Shown here piece after piece: positions 49,737 through 57,760 of a stretch of 57,800 nt of DNA (within the stretch, counting starts at the first letter, position 1; each line of letters opens with the position of its first letter). The notes under the pieces are model-generated. The model made no database searches. It had not been told where the DNA came from and saw nothing but the letters and a program-made list of their open reading frames with translations. The stretch is from Arthrobacter sp. B0490 (GTDB lineage: Bacteria; Actinomycetota; Actinomycetes; Actinomycetales; Micrococcaceae), in contig NZ_PJIR01000015.1 of assembly GCF_002929355.1 (NCBI RefSeq), forward strand, positions 1 to 57,800, written 5' to 3'. The translations under genes were made by a program, and so were the position numbers.

Positions 49737-50231
49737 GTGCAGATTGTTCCTTTTGCCGCAGGACATCGCGAATCGCTCCTAGCTCTCTCACTGCGTGCAT
49801 GGGAGCCTGTCTTCCCGCTACTCAAGCCAGCCGTGCCTGCGTTCGTCTATGAGTCCTTCTATCCCGAGGGGTGGCGTACGCGGCAATTCGACGATCTGAG
49901 CGCCACCCTCGACGCTGAGCCACAAAACGTTGACGTCGCGCTGATTGACGGCCTACCTGTCGGCTGGGTCTGCACTCGACTTCACCCGGAGGACACCATG
50001 GGTGAGGTGTACGTCCTCGCCGTAGACCCAACACATCAGGGAAAAGGGGTGGGTACCGCGCTCATGCAGCACTCACTCGAACGAGCTAGATCACGCGGAA
50101 TGCGAATGATGATGGTCGAGACGGGCGACGACCCCGGCCATGCGCCTGCGCGTCGCGTTTACGAGGGGGCCGGATTTGAGCGGTGGCCTGTCGCTCGCTA
50201 CTTCAAAGACATAACCCCAGAAGCTGAGTAA
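49737..50231 (+). CDS. GNAT family N-acetyltransferase
   Basis: A 164-residue acetyltransferase of the Gcn5 family. The acetyl-CoA binding loop is VDPTHQGKGVGTALMQHSLE (about 98-117, the Q/RxxGxG/A motif). The preceding strand is GEVYVLAV and the final strand-helix unit is MMMVETGDDPGHAPARRVYE with GAGFERW. It transfers acetyl from acetyl-CoA to an unknown amine, perhaps a drug, a toxin or a protein N terminus. The GTG start has no ribosome site and the intergenic gap is only 37 bp, so the message may be leaderless, which is common in actinobacteria. Confidence 0.85.
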   Translation: MQIVPFAAGHRESLLALSLRAWEPVFPLLKPAVPAFVYESFYPEGWRTRQFDDLSATLDAEPQNVDVALIDGLPVGWVCTRLHPEDTMGEVYVLAVDPTHQGKGVGTALMQHSLERARSRGMRMMMVETGDDPGHAPARRVYEGAGFERWPVARYFKDITPEAE

Positions 50232-50505
50232 CACCCGGCTTCACCCTGACCGGTACATCATGTCCAAGTGAAGCTAGGTGACCGGCCACAGGGCGCTGCA
50301 AGAAGCGCGGCACTTGGCGCTGCGACTCATAGCTTAGATTCACCGGCCTCGAGCCAATTCTTGCCGTCGGTCCGGTCAAAGGATCCTACGCAGACAGGAC
50401 GGTCTGGGCGGCCTGAGCGGTCTCGACCGGCCCGCGCGTCGAGGGTAACCCGAGCTTTGATCGGCTCGCCTCAGCTCGGACTCCTCTTCGTCGCTTTGCT
50501 GCGCT

Positions 50506-51068
50506 TCACGCCCTGACGTCGTCGCCGAGGTGCCGATAGATCGTGCCCCGCGGGACCCCGAACGTCTCGGCGATCTGCTGCACCGTATACGTCTTCTCGT
50601 CATACATCGCCCGCGCCTGACGGACCTTCGTCGCTCTCATCTTGACCCGGCCACCGCCCTTCCGGCCCCGCACCCTCGCTGCGGCCAAACCATCCTTCGT
50701 ACGCTCCATGATCAGGTCATGTTCGAACTCCGCGATCGCCGCAAGCATGTGGAAAACAACCGTCCACCTGGGGTCGTCGGATCAATGCCCTGGAAAAGTG
50801 CCTTCAGCCCGACGCCCCGCCGCTCGAGCCCGTCGACGACTTCCTTCAGATTCCGCACCGACCGGCCCAGCCGGTCAAGTTTCGTCACGACCAGGGTGTC
50901 CCCGGCGCGCAGATACTCCACCGCGTCATCAAGCGCCGGCCGCTTCGCCAGCACACCCGAGGCGTGCTCGATGAAAATTTTCTCGCACCCAGCAACCTCG
51001 AGCGCATCGGTCTGACCATTCAGGTTCTGATCCCGGGTCGAAACACGCTCATAACCAACAGCTGCCAT
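50506..51068 (-). pseudogene. Frameshifted serine recombinase
   Basis: The N-terminal frame gives GYERVSTRDQNLNGQTDALE with the catalytic Ser10, VVTKLDRLGRSVRNLKEVVD and GIDPTTPGGRLF. Past 50760 the protein continues in another frame as HMLAAIAEFEHDLIMERTKD, GLAAARVRGRKGGG and the helix-turn-helix TVQQIAETFGVPRGTIYRHL. The original text at the switch would be GGRLVFHMLAA; a single G appears lost in the CGGTTGTTTTCC stretch (about 50752-50760). The first frame ends after a short wrong tail. A programmed shift is unlikely; a real mutation or a sequencing error remain. TCCATGGA and CTATGGAC motifs at 51121-51190 may be its res site. Confidence 0.8.
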
Positions 51069-51580
51069 GCCCGGAACTGTGCCGCGAACGTGGGTCGCAA
51101 TACATAGCTCTCGGACACGCTCCATGGAACATGACGCGCCGTTCTCGGCCCTCATGGATCGGAGTGTTCCATGGACGGTCGTCTATGGACTTAAGGTTTG
51201 GACATGGGGGTGGCTGTTCCGGAATCGATGTGTCCATTAGAAAGAGAGGGGGTTGCAGGGCAGCTACGGCTGCCCTGCAACCCCGTCGAGACCCATATGG
51301 CCGACTGCTTGACCAACGGGTCTCTTTCACCGGTCGACAGCATGCCGTGTCGACCCGCAATAACTGGTGGCGGGAAAGCCGGATTCGAGAACATGTGTCT
51401 GTGCCTCGGCCAGGCGCTGCCCGTCGGTGCCATGATGGAACTGCGCAGCCGGTGGTGTGTGTCTGGTTGGTGCCCGGTTTCCGGATGAGGGTCGCTCGGC
51501 ACGTTGTCGGATTGGTGAGCGGATGCCTCATCGTATGGAGTAGTAATCAGCAATGACGTGACGGCTAGAGAGGACGACCT
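51069..51580. other. Region between frameshifted recombinase and GAF-ANTAR gene
   Basis: No gene seen. It contains TCCATGGA twice (51121-51128 and about 51168-51175) and a related CTATGGAC near 51184, probably the recombination site of the adjacent recombinase, then the hairpin at 51249-51284 and the promoter area for the next gene. Confidence 0.45.
51249..51284. terminator. Perfect 16-bp hairpin with UACG tetraloop
   Basis: GGGGTTGCAGGGCAGC and GCTGCCCTGCAACCCC pair perfectly around TACG, giving a C(UACG)G loop of the exceptionally stable UNCG class. On the minus strand it is followed by the pyrimidine-rich run TCTCTTTC. No gene ends close by, so it may be an insulator or an RNA structure. 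Confidence 0.65.
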
Positions 51581-52327
51581 ATGGGCAAGCGGCCGACGGT
51601 AGATCGGGGTATGCCCTCATCCCACTTCGGTGGGGTCGAGCGGGAGCACGACCTTGCTACCGAGCTGGCGGGCCTCGCCCGGTCCCTGCAGCAGGAACCC
51701 GATGGCGACGCGATCCTTGAAGGGTTCGTCCACGCGGCCCTGGAACTGGTGCCCGGCGCCGATGAAGGTTCCGTCAGCGTGGTCCTGGGCAGGAAGAACA
51801 TCGGATCCCGGGCCCCGTCAGGCGATCTTCCCAGACGCATCGACGCACTGCAGATGGAAACGGATGAGGGGCCCTGCCTGGAAGCCGCGTACAAACACCG
51901 GACCATCCGCGTCCCGAACATGGATACCGAACAGCGCTGGCCCCTCTTCGCCCGACGCGCCGCCGAGGCGGGTGCCCGGGGCATGCTGTCCATCCAGCTG
52001 TGGGTGCAGGGCGACGATCTCGGCTCCCTAAACCTGTACTCGCACGAGTCCGACGCTTTCACCGACGAGTCGGAGAACATCGGCCTTCTCGTCGCTTCCC
52101 ACGCCGCGGTCGCGTTCGCCGAAGCCGAAGAGTCCCGCCAGCTGAAAGCAGCCGTTCACTCACGTGACCTCATCGGCCAGGCCAAGGGAATCCTCATGGA
52201 ACGCCATAAGATCACGGGCCCTCAGGCGTTCATCGCTCTGTCCCTGGCCAGCCAGCGGACCAATACGAAACTCTTAAAGGTCGCCGAACACCTCGTTAAC
52301 AGTGGTGAACTTTTAGGGGAGAATTAA
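51581..52327 (+). CDS. GAF-ANTAR RNA-binding antitermination regulator (3)
   Basis: A 248-residue protein. Its GAF domain is about 30-165 (GFVHAALELVPGADEGSVSV, TDEGPCLEAAYKHRTIRVPN, MLSIQLWVQGDDLGSLNLYS). The ANTAR part is about 185-240: RDLIGQAKGILMERHKITGP and LSLASQRTNTKLLKVAEHLV. GAGAGGACG precedes the ATG, a good ribosome site. The lysine and alanine of QAKGI and the following helices fit ANTAR domains that hold an RNA hairpin. It is a single gene, separated from the other two GAF-ANTAR genes by 3.6 kb, and is more typical in sequence than regulator 1. The regulated RNA is unknown. Confidence 0.9.
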   Translation: MGKRPTVDRGMPSSHFGGVEREHDLATELAGLARSLQQEPDGDAILEGFVHAALELVPGADEGSVSVVLGRKNIGSRAPSGDLPRRIDALQMETDEGPCLEAAYKHRTIRVPNMDTEQRWPLFARRAAEAGARGMLSIQLWVQGDDLGSLNLYSHESDAFTDESENIGLLVASHAAVAFAEAEESRQLKAAVHSRDLIGQAKGILMERHKITGPQAFIALSLASQRTNTKLLKVAEHLVNSGELLGEN

Positions 52328-52968
52328 TGTGCCGCTACCCCAAGAACTGAATTATCCTGCTGACACTCGTCAAGTACTTCGAGGTGCTCAGCGAACGCCG
52401 CAGCCCAACGGATTCAGGATCCATAGATGAGACATCAACTCAGCATTAGATCGAATCCGCAGTCATCGTAGCCAGCGGCGCAGTCTAGGCACCGTGGGCA
52501 CCTGGTGCCTGGTGCCTGGTGCCTGGTGCCTGGTGCCTGGTGCTTGGTGCTTGGTGCTTGGTGAGAATCAAAGAACCACTTGGCATCGCGCGCAACCAGC
52601 TCCGGGCATTTCCACTGCATCAGGTGCCCTTCGTTGGCATAGACCTCAATAGGCGCACCGGCGATCTGCGACACCAGTGTCATTTTCAGGAGTCGCCTGT
52701 ACGGAACGTCAAAAGTCATCCGCACCGGGTTCAAACGCGGCACTCTTAGCAACAGAGGCCCGGCAATGGGCACCGTGGACGCATGAACCCTGTAGCTATT
52801 GCTGTTTAGCGCGGACAACATCCGAAAAATGCACGACAGTGCAGGGGACTTCTGCCATTGGGTTGTCAGGGTCCCTGCACCCGAAGCCTTCCACCGCGTG
52901 AAATGGCGCAGATGACTTCTAAAAATGACAGCGTCTTTTTCACATCGGGGACTGTTCACGACTTGGTC
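52328..52968. other. 640-bp region with heptamer repeats and a possible hydrolase remnant
   Basis: No intact gene. The minus strand has a frame (52435-52959) whose middle part, SQIAGAPIEVYANEGHLMQW followed by KCPELVARDAKWFF, resembles the C-terminal catalytic-His end of alpha/beta hydrolases (xGHL). The rest is not recognisable, and the frame ends by running through the heptamer repeats. Confidence 0.35.
52501..52563. repeat. Nine tandem 7-bp repeats
   Basis: CCTGGTG six times, then CTTGGTG three times, without gaps. The number of copies is likely to vary. It lies between GAF-ANTAR gene 3 and the GntP permease gene, in the tail of a decayed reading frame. Confidence 0.9.
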
Positions 52969-54312
52969 CTATGCGAAGAGCGCGACCGCCATGACCATCG
53001 GCAGCGAGACTACAGAGGCGATGGAAGTGACCATCGTCAGCGTCTTGAAGGTCCCTTGGGTCGAGAGCCCAAGCAGTGATTTGAACATCCAGAAGAAGTT
53101 GCTGTTGACCTGAAGAGCGAACATCGCGCCCGAGGCGATGGCCAAACCGATGACGAGCGGTGAGACGTCGATCGACCCGAGGACCGGACCGATGATCCCC
53201 GCGGCCGCGATGGCTGCCACTGATACCGATCCGATAGCCAGGTGCAGTACCGCAGCGATGACCCACGCAAGCAGGATACTTAGGATGACCGGCGCCCCCG
53301 CATCGGCTGTGAAGAGGCCGGCCAGAATCGTGTCTAGCCCGGTCTCCCCGATGACCGCACCAAGGGACCCGCCGATACCGGTGATGAGCAGAATCTCACC
53401 GGTGGTGTGAAAGCCCTCGCTCATTGCCGTGTCTGTGCCCTTTGAGCCCAGGGTGCGCCGGCACAGTACGTAGGCACCCAGTAGGCCGACGAAGAGCGCG
53501 AAGTTAGCGTTGCCCACGAAAGCGATGAAGTCGTTGGAGAAGTCGAACAGCTCCGCGAAGGCACCGAAGGCGATCATTACCAGGGGTACGAGGATGGGCA
53601 ACAGGCAGACGAGCAGTGGAGGGGTGGCGGTGTCTTTCTCGACGAGTTCGGTGGTCTCCAGTTCGACCATCGCCTCGTCGACTTCTTCGTCCCTGTCCGC
53701 TTTCCAGTAGGAGCCGCGCAGGATCAATCGGAAGATCAGCGTCGTCGCGATCGCGGTCAAGGGTCCGAGTACGAGGCCATAAATTAGCCAGATGCCCAGG
53801 GGGATACCCAACAGGCCAGCGATGGAGACCGCGGCCAGCCCTGGGATCACGAAGACGTAACCTGCGAAGATCCCGGTCCCGAGCGCACCGGCCATGTGCG
53901 GCAAACCGGTCCGGCCGATGAAGGGCCCGCTTGAGCGCGCAACCGGAGAGGCCAGTACGACCTGCACGTCCACGTAGATCGAGGGGAAGATCGTCGCCAT
54001 CGCAGCGGTCAACGCGTACGGGAGCCGGCGCGCACCGACGCCGTTGACGAGCATCATCACCATTTTCTGGAAAGCGCCAACCGCATGAAGCATCGCTCCA
54101 ATGAGCACTCCAAAACCGATGAGCAGGCCGACCTCGCCCATGATTTCGCCGAACCCAGTGGCGATCGCCGTGATCGTCGCAGTAAAACCGACACCAGTCG
54201 CGAGGCCCAAGTAGAGCGAGCCGATAATCAGCGAGATCACCGGGTCGACCTTGACCTTGATGATCAGCAGGATGATGACGACGATGGCTATCGCGGTATG
54301 AAGGACGATCAT
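52969..54312 (-). CDS. GntP-family gluconate/organic acid permease
   Basis: A 447-residue membrane protein with about 12 hydrophobic helices of the gluconate:H+ symporter family: AIAIVVIILLIIKVKVDPVI at the start, GEIMGEVGLLIGFGVLIGAM, and the conserved LHLAIGSVSVAAIAAAGIIG near the C-terminal third. A charged loop (YWKADRDEEVDEAMVELETT) divides the two halves. GGGGGCAGG precedes the ATG. Family members import gluconate, fructuronate or D-serine-like acids. No sugar-acid kinase or dehydratase gene is adjacent, so the substrate cannot be named. It could take up oxidised sugars such as those made from Amadori products, but that link is weak. Confidence 0.88.
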   Translation of the reverse strand: MIVLHTAIAIVVIILLIIKVKVDPVISLIIGSLYLGLATGVGFTATITAIATGFGEIMGEVGLLIGFGVLIGAMLHAVGAFQKMVMMLVNGVGARRLPYALTAAMATIFPSIYVDVQVVLASPVARSSGPFIGRTGLPHMAGALGTGIFAGYVFVIPGLAAVSIAGLLGIPLGIWLIYGLVLGPLTAIATTLIFRLILRGSYWKADRDEEVDEAMVELETTELVEKDTATPPLLVCLLPILVPLVMIAFGAFAELFDFSNDFIAFVGNANFALFVGLLGAYVLCRRTLGSKGTDTAMSEGFHTTGEILLITGIGGSLGAVIGETGLDTILAGLFTADAGAPVILSILLAWVIAAVLHLAIGSVSVAAIAAAGIIGPVLGSIDVSPLVIGLAIASGAMFALQVNSNFFWMFKSLLGLSTQGTFKTLTMVTSIASVVSLPMVMAVALFA

Positions 54313-55037
54313 GGCCTGCCCCCACCGGTACGGGCAAGGACGAAGCCATTCGATACCGTGTCCACATCGACCCCCACTCTGGCACTTCTTGGTCGCCGCT
54401 GTTCCGCGTCGACGACGAGGCTAACGTCGGTATCCCCACGGACACCGCAGGTTCCCGCGAAGATGACACCGGGTCTACTCCGGAGCTCGTTGATGTGCTT
54501 CCATCCGGTGGGCTCAGTTCATACTGGCAGTCCGGCAGTGTCAAGGCTCTGAAGGACATAACCCAACTTCAGAAAGTCGTGCACCCGGGACTCTAACGGG
54601 GAGTCAACGAGCTGGCGCAGCTCTAGGACTCACCGATCAACTTTTGGAAGGGGCATGGGCGCGGAGGGCGCTTGGCCTGCCAATCAAATTGATAATTGAT
54701 AGTGGTACGGCGGTGAGCACGATCCGCGAGGAAGTTCGACACCGGGAAGTATATTTGCTTGGCCGCTGGATGAGGAAGTTGTAAGGCGGGTTTCAGTGGT
54801 AATGCCTGAAGGAGTTCTGACGTCGTGGATTTACGTCTGATTTCATATTGCTTCTGCCGATGCCCCGGGTATTGCAGGGTTCTATCGTCGTTTTTGATAA
54901 TCCCCATTACCTCACGGGCGATAGCCACTTCTACTCGCCGCAATGGACGCAGATCGAGGAAGTGAAACACCTCTGAGAGAGGCAGCAAGACGGAACCTAT
55001 TGGGTGCCGTACATCCTGCCTGTAGTGCCAGTGGATA
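54313..55037. other. 725-bp region with a gene remnant and no intact gene
   Basis: On the plus strand, 54339-54596 is open without a start codon for 85 codons and reads protein-like: DEAIRYRVHIDPHSGTSWSP, FRVDDEANVGIPTDTAGS and KALKDITQLQKVVHPGL then stop. I do not know its family; it is probably the 3' end of a deleted gene. The remainder is A/T-richer and contains AATTGATAATTGAT-type short repeats near 54690. Confidence 0.4.
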
Positions 55038-55469
55038 TCATCGGTCCGTTTTTACAATCAACACGTCGCAGGGTGCATTGCGGGCCACGCTGTTCGCGAC
55101 GCTACCCAACACGCGACCAATGCCCCTCAATCCGACGTTGCCCACAACCAGCAATCCGGCCCCCACACGCGCTGCTTCTTCGACCAATGCCTCCTGCGGC
55201 TTCCCGCGAACGGCGACGGCGCGGATGCTCAGGCCGGGATGTTCCTCGCGCAGTTTGGCCGCAACTCGTTCCGCCATTTTTTGCGCTTGTTTGACGTCGT
55301 CAAGTATCCAGGTGTCATTCCCGATCTTAATGACCTCGGTATTTTCCTTAACGTGAGCACTGAGCACTGCGAGTTCAGCATTGAGGCCCTCAGCAATCTG
55401 GGCCGCCCGCGAAGCCGCTTTGAACGCAGTGTTGCTGCCGTCAACTCCCACCATCACAATATCTGACAT
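55038..55469 (-). CDS. Universal stress protein (UspA family)
   Basis: A 143-residue single-domain universal stress protein: IVMVGVDGSNTAFKAASRAA at the N terminus, AELAVLSAHV as strand 2, and the ATP-binding end GNVGLRGIGRVLGSVANSVA (the G-x2-G-x9-G-S/N motif) followed by CDVLIVKTD. ATP binding is therefore likely. AGGAGG precedes the ATG at 55469; the frame opens 21 codons earlier without a ribosome site. Such proteins accumulate under starvation, hypoxia or damage. It is a single gene with no operon partner. Confidence 0.92.
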   Translation of the reverse strand: MSDIVMVGVDGSNTAFKAASRAAQIAEGLNAELAVLSAHVKENTEVIKIGNDTWILDDVKQAQKMAERVAAKLREEHPGLSIRAVAVRGKPQEALVEEAARVGAGLLVVGNVGLRGIGRVLGSVANSVARNAPCDVLIVKTDR

Positions 55470-55773
55470 TTTTGCTTCCTCCTCATTGCTTTGCTTTCGA
55501 CCATGGCCTGGCTTTGACCAAAGACAAGCCAAAGTGAACCGTTTCGACTACGGCGTGTGCCTCCTTATTCCTATTCACAACAATAGATGTAGAAGAACGG
55601 TTCCCACATAGAAGATGTCGCCATCTGTCAGTCATAAGACCTCCAGCCCGCTCATCGCCGCTGTTTGCAGCATTAAATCCGAGACCAGGACGCCCTGAAG
55701 TAACCCTCCAATCTCCCTGGACCGTTCCAAGTCTGACGCATCCGCTGCTATCGACGGTCAGAGAGCATGTCTG
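55470..55773. other. 300-bp region without a gene
   Basis: It contains the promoter of the stress-protein gene, but no feature is recognisable. It ends where the IS30 transposase remnant begins, so an insertion-sequence end may lie here; no inverted repeat pair could be found because the other end is lost. Confidence 0.35.
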
Positions 55774-56154
55774 TTGCGAGCGAAGACTCAGCAAGGGATG
55801 GTGGTCTCAACTGGTCAGTGCACCACTTCTTGGCAGGATGAGTGGCGGAGGTGCGTGTGGGAGTTCACGACGGAGCAGCAGCAGGCAATCTGGGAGGGGC
55901 GGCGGGACGGTGAATCGTTCCGTCAGGTCGGTGACCGGGTGGGTCAACCGGCGCACGTGGTCCAGTACTTCCTCCGGGATCACGGAGGCATCAAGCCGAG
56001 CATTCCTCAACGGAACCGCCAGCACCTGACTCATCAAGAGCGCGAGAAAATCTCTCGCGGTGTTGCAACAGGGTTGTCTATCCGCGGAATCTCCGCGACT
56101 TTGGGAAGGTCTCACTCGAGCATTTCGAGGGAGCTCGTCCTAATCCGTTTCTGA
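55774..56154 (+). pseudogene. IS30-family transposase, 5' fragment
   Basis: A frame of 126 codons. The last 45 are clearly the IS30-type N-terminal helix-turn-helix (HLTHQEREKISRGVATGLSI, RGISATLGRSHSSISREL). Before it lies a less typical segment with QQAIWEGRRDGESFRQVGDR, a second helix-turn-helix often found in actinobacterial IS30 members. The frame stops at LVLIRF where the catalytic DDE domain (about 250 residues) should follow. It is thus a deletion remnant; the break is next to the hemolysin-like fragment. Confidence 0.75.
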
Positions 56155-56251
56155 CATGACGAGGCGGGTGAGGACAGTAAGCAGATCAGTCAACTCACTT
56201 GTCCACTCTGACGACCACTCGTCAGCCGTGATGTCGTCTAGTGGGCTGGAC

Positions 56252-56728
56252 CTACATCCCGCGGGGGCTGGCCGTCACCGCCAGATGCCCGATGACCCGG
56301 AGGGGGACCTCGACGTCGGCGACGGCCTTCGAGGTGAACTCGAACGCGTTGGTCAGGGTGCCGCTGCCGTTGGCGAGGACGCCTTCCCGGGTGGACTGCT
56401 CCACAATGGTAGCGACCTCGTCGAGGGTGTAAGCGCTGGTCGCCTCGTCCTTCGGCTCGACCTTGAACAGGCGCAGAATGCCGTTGGCGATTCCGTTCAG
56501 CGCCCAGATGACCGGTCGAACGACCTTGGACACGAAGACCAGGGGCGGCGCCAGAAGCAGGGCGGCCTTTGTGGGTACAGAGAACGAGATGTTCTTTGGG
56601 ACCATCTCACCCAGGACCACGTGCAGGAATGTGACCAGCAGCAGGGCGATGACGAACGCGATCACGCCGACGGCTTCGGGCGAGGTACGACGAAGGGGCG
56701 CTGCGCAAGCAGCGCCCCTTTTTGTCAT
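56252..56728 (-). pseudogene. Fragment of a CNNM/hemolysin-family (DUF21-CBS) membrane protein
   Basis: The frame encodes the end of a DUF21 membrane domain (VIAFVIALLLVTFLHVVLGE, MVPKNISF with the GEMVPK signature, then LLAPPLVFVSKVVRPVIWAL) and the start of the soluble part (TLDEVATIVEQSTREGV, VADVEVPL). Full proteins are about 430 residues with an N-terminal extension and two CBS domains; here the front is cut by the hairpin at 56693-56723 and the back is cut just at VPLRVIGHLA. Only about 140 codons remain. It adjoins the IS30 remnant, so an insertion event probably removed the rest. Confidence 0.75.
56693..56723 (+). terminator. Strong intrinsic terminator
   Basis: AAGGGGCGCTGC pairs perfectly with GCAGCGCCCCTT around a GCAA tetraloop, followed by TTT. 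It overlaps the 5' edge of the hemolysin-like fragment's frame, showing that this gene fragment was joined to foreign sequence here. Confidence 0.8.
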
Positions 56729-56774
56729 GTCCTAATACCGCATCGTGGGACAGGTCCGCGCGGCTCTGGCACAG

Positions 56775-57152
56775 CTATCTACGGTGTGCGGGGAGCGGCC
56801 GGCGCATCAGCCACAGCAGTGCGCGGTCTTCCCTGGTGAAGTACCGGGTGGGCGTGGGTGAGCGCCTCGAAAAGCCTGCAATGACGGGGCCCATGGGGTT
56901 ATCTCCTACCAGGGCGACTTTCGAGTACGCCTGATACGCGTTCATGCCGGCCCGCGCCTCGGGGCTCACGCCGCGCACCCCGACGATGCGCACCAACAAC
57001 GGCATGCGCTCCCCACCCTGCAGCGTGAGCCGCTCCTTGCTCTGCAGGGTAGACAGGGCCAGCGCTGCCTCCACGGCATCGGCATACTCGATGTGGATTC
57101 CTGGTTCCCATTCAAGGCGTAAGACACCCTGGTCCGCACTGGCAGTGAACAC
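56775..57152 (-). CDS. STAS-like DUF7793-type protein
   Basis: A 125-residue protein similar in plan to small STAS/SpoIIAA-like regulators of Arthrobacter and relatives (DUF7793-type). It begins ASADQGVLRLEWEPGIHIEY, continues with ADAVEAALALS and MPLLVRIVGVRGVSPEARAG, and ends in an Arg-rich tail (RSPTPTRYFTREDRALLWLM). GTG start. These proteins lack enzyme motifs and probably bind a partner or a lipid; a link with GAF-ANTAR signalling has been suggested only by shared occurrence. The family call is tentative. Confidence 0.6.
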   Translation of the reverse strand: MFTASADQGVLRLEWEPGIHIEYADAVEAALALSTLQSKERLTLQGGERMPLLVRIVGVRGVSPEARAGMNAYQAYSKVALVGDNPMGPVIAGFSRRSPTPTRYFTREDRALLWLMRRPLPAHRR

Positions 57153-57461
57153 GATGGCGATCTTCCCCTAGGTAACGTCGTAGGTACGGCGGGTGATCCT
57201 GATCCTGCGCGAGTGGAATCTACAGCGCCTCAGCGATTGGCATGATCCGCTTCCGGTGCTGTCGTCCAGACCGGGTGGCACCCTGCCTGAGCACCACTCC
57301 GGCATGGGGATAGCCGAAATGGCGATGCCAGTCTAACCATGGGACAGACCGGTCTGTTCACGGGATTTCATAGCGCGTGCAGCAAAAGGCATGTTAGCGG
57401 CCGAAGGATGGGCAACTGACGCAGGAGTCCCTCCTACTTCACACTGTCTGCTGCGGCGCCC
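57153..57461. other. Gene-free stretch upstream of the deacetylase remnant
   Basis: Contains the promoter side of the STAS-like gene. Nothing else recognised. Confidence 0.35.
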
Positions 57462-57590
57462 GGGAGCATCATCATCGCCCACGGCAACCACCCCGGATCC
57501 GGCACCGGCCAAGGCCTGGCCCAAGCCCTTCCCCACCTTCTGGCCAAAGGCAGAACCTTCACCACCCTCAGCACCGCCATGACGCCCTAA
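57462..57590 (+). pseudogene. C-terminal fragment of a polysaccharide deacetylase (NodB type)
   Basis: The last 42 codons before a TAA read GSIIIAHGNHPGSGTGQGLA, then QALPHLLAKGRTFTTLSTAM. This is the conserved final strand-helix-strand of NodB-type deacetylases, GSIILxH...LPxxxxxLxxxGYxFxTLS. The catalytic metal-binding half is absent; upstream of 57462 no matching frame is seen. It is a scar of a deleted cell-wall or polysaccharide gene and fits with the other fragments at this end of the window. Confidence 0.7.
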
Positions 57591-57717
57591 CGCCCACACC
57601 GCGATAGGCCCACAGGACCACCCCATAGCTCCCAACCGCGAGGGCAGGATCGATGCACCGCGCGGTTTGTCTCCGCTTACGTTGGTATTCCCAGTCGGCC
57701 GACGCGGGGCTGCTATG

Positions 57718-57760
57718 AAGGAATGGCAGGTACCCCCGTCCAGGGCACCTGCCACTCCTT
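57718..57760. terminator. Hairpin with T-rich end
   Basis: AAGGAATGGCAGGT and ACCTGCCACTCCTT pair with one mismatch around a 15-base loop and are followed by TGG. It is 130 bp past the deacetylase remnant and could be its original terminator. Confidence 0.5.

Noticed and set aside
52501..52563. CRISPR-like repeat
   Set aside because: The unit is 7 bp without spacers, so it is a simple tandem repeat. No cas gene is present in the window.
57333..57755. Minus-strand frame of 140 codons at the end of the window
   Set aside because: It is antisense to the recognisable deacetylase C-terminal fragment and has a Gly/Ala-rich shadow composition.
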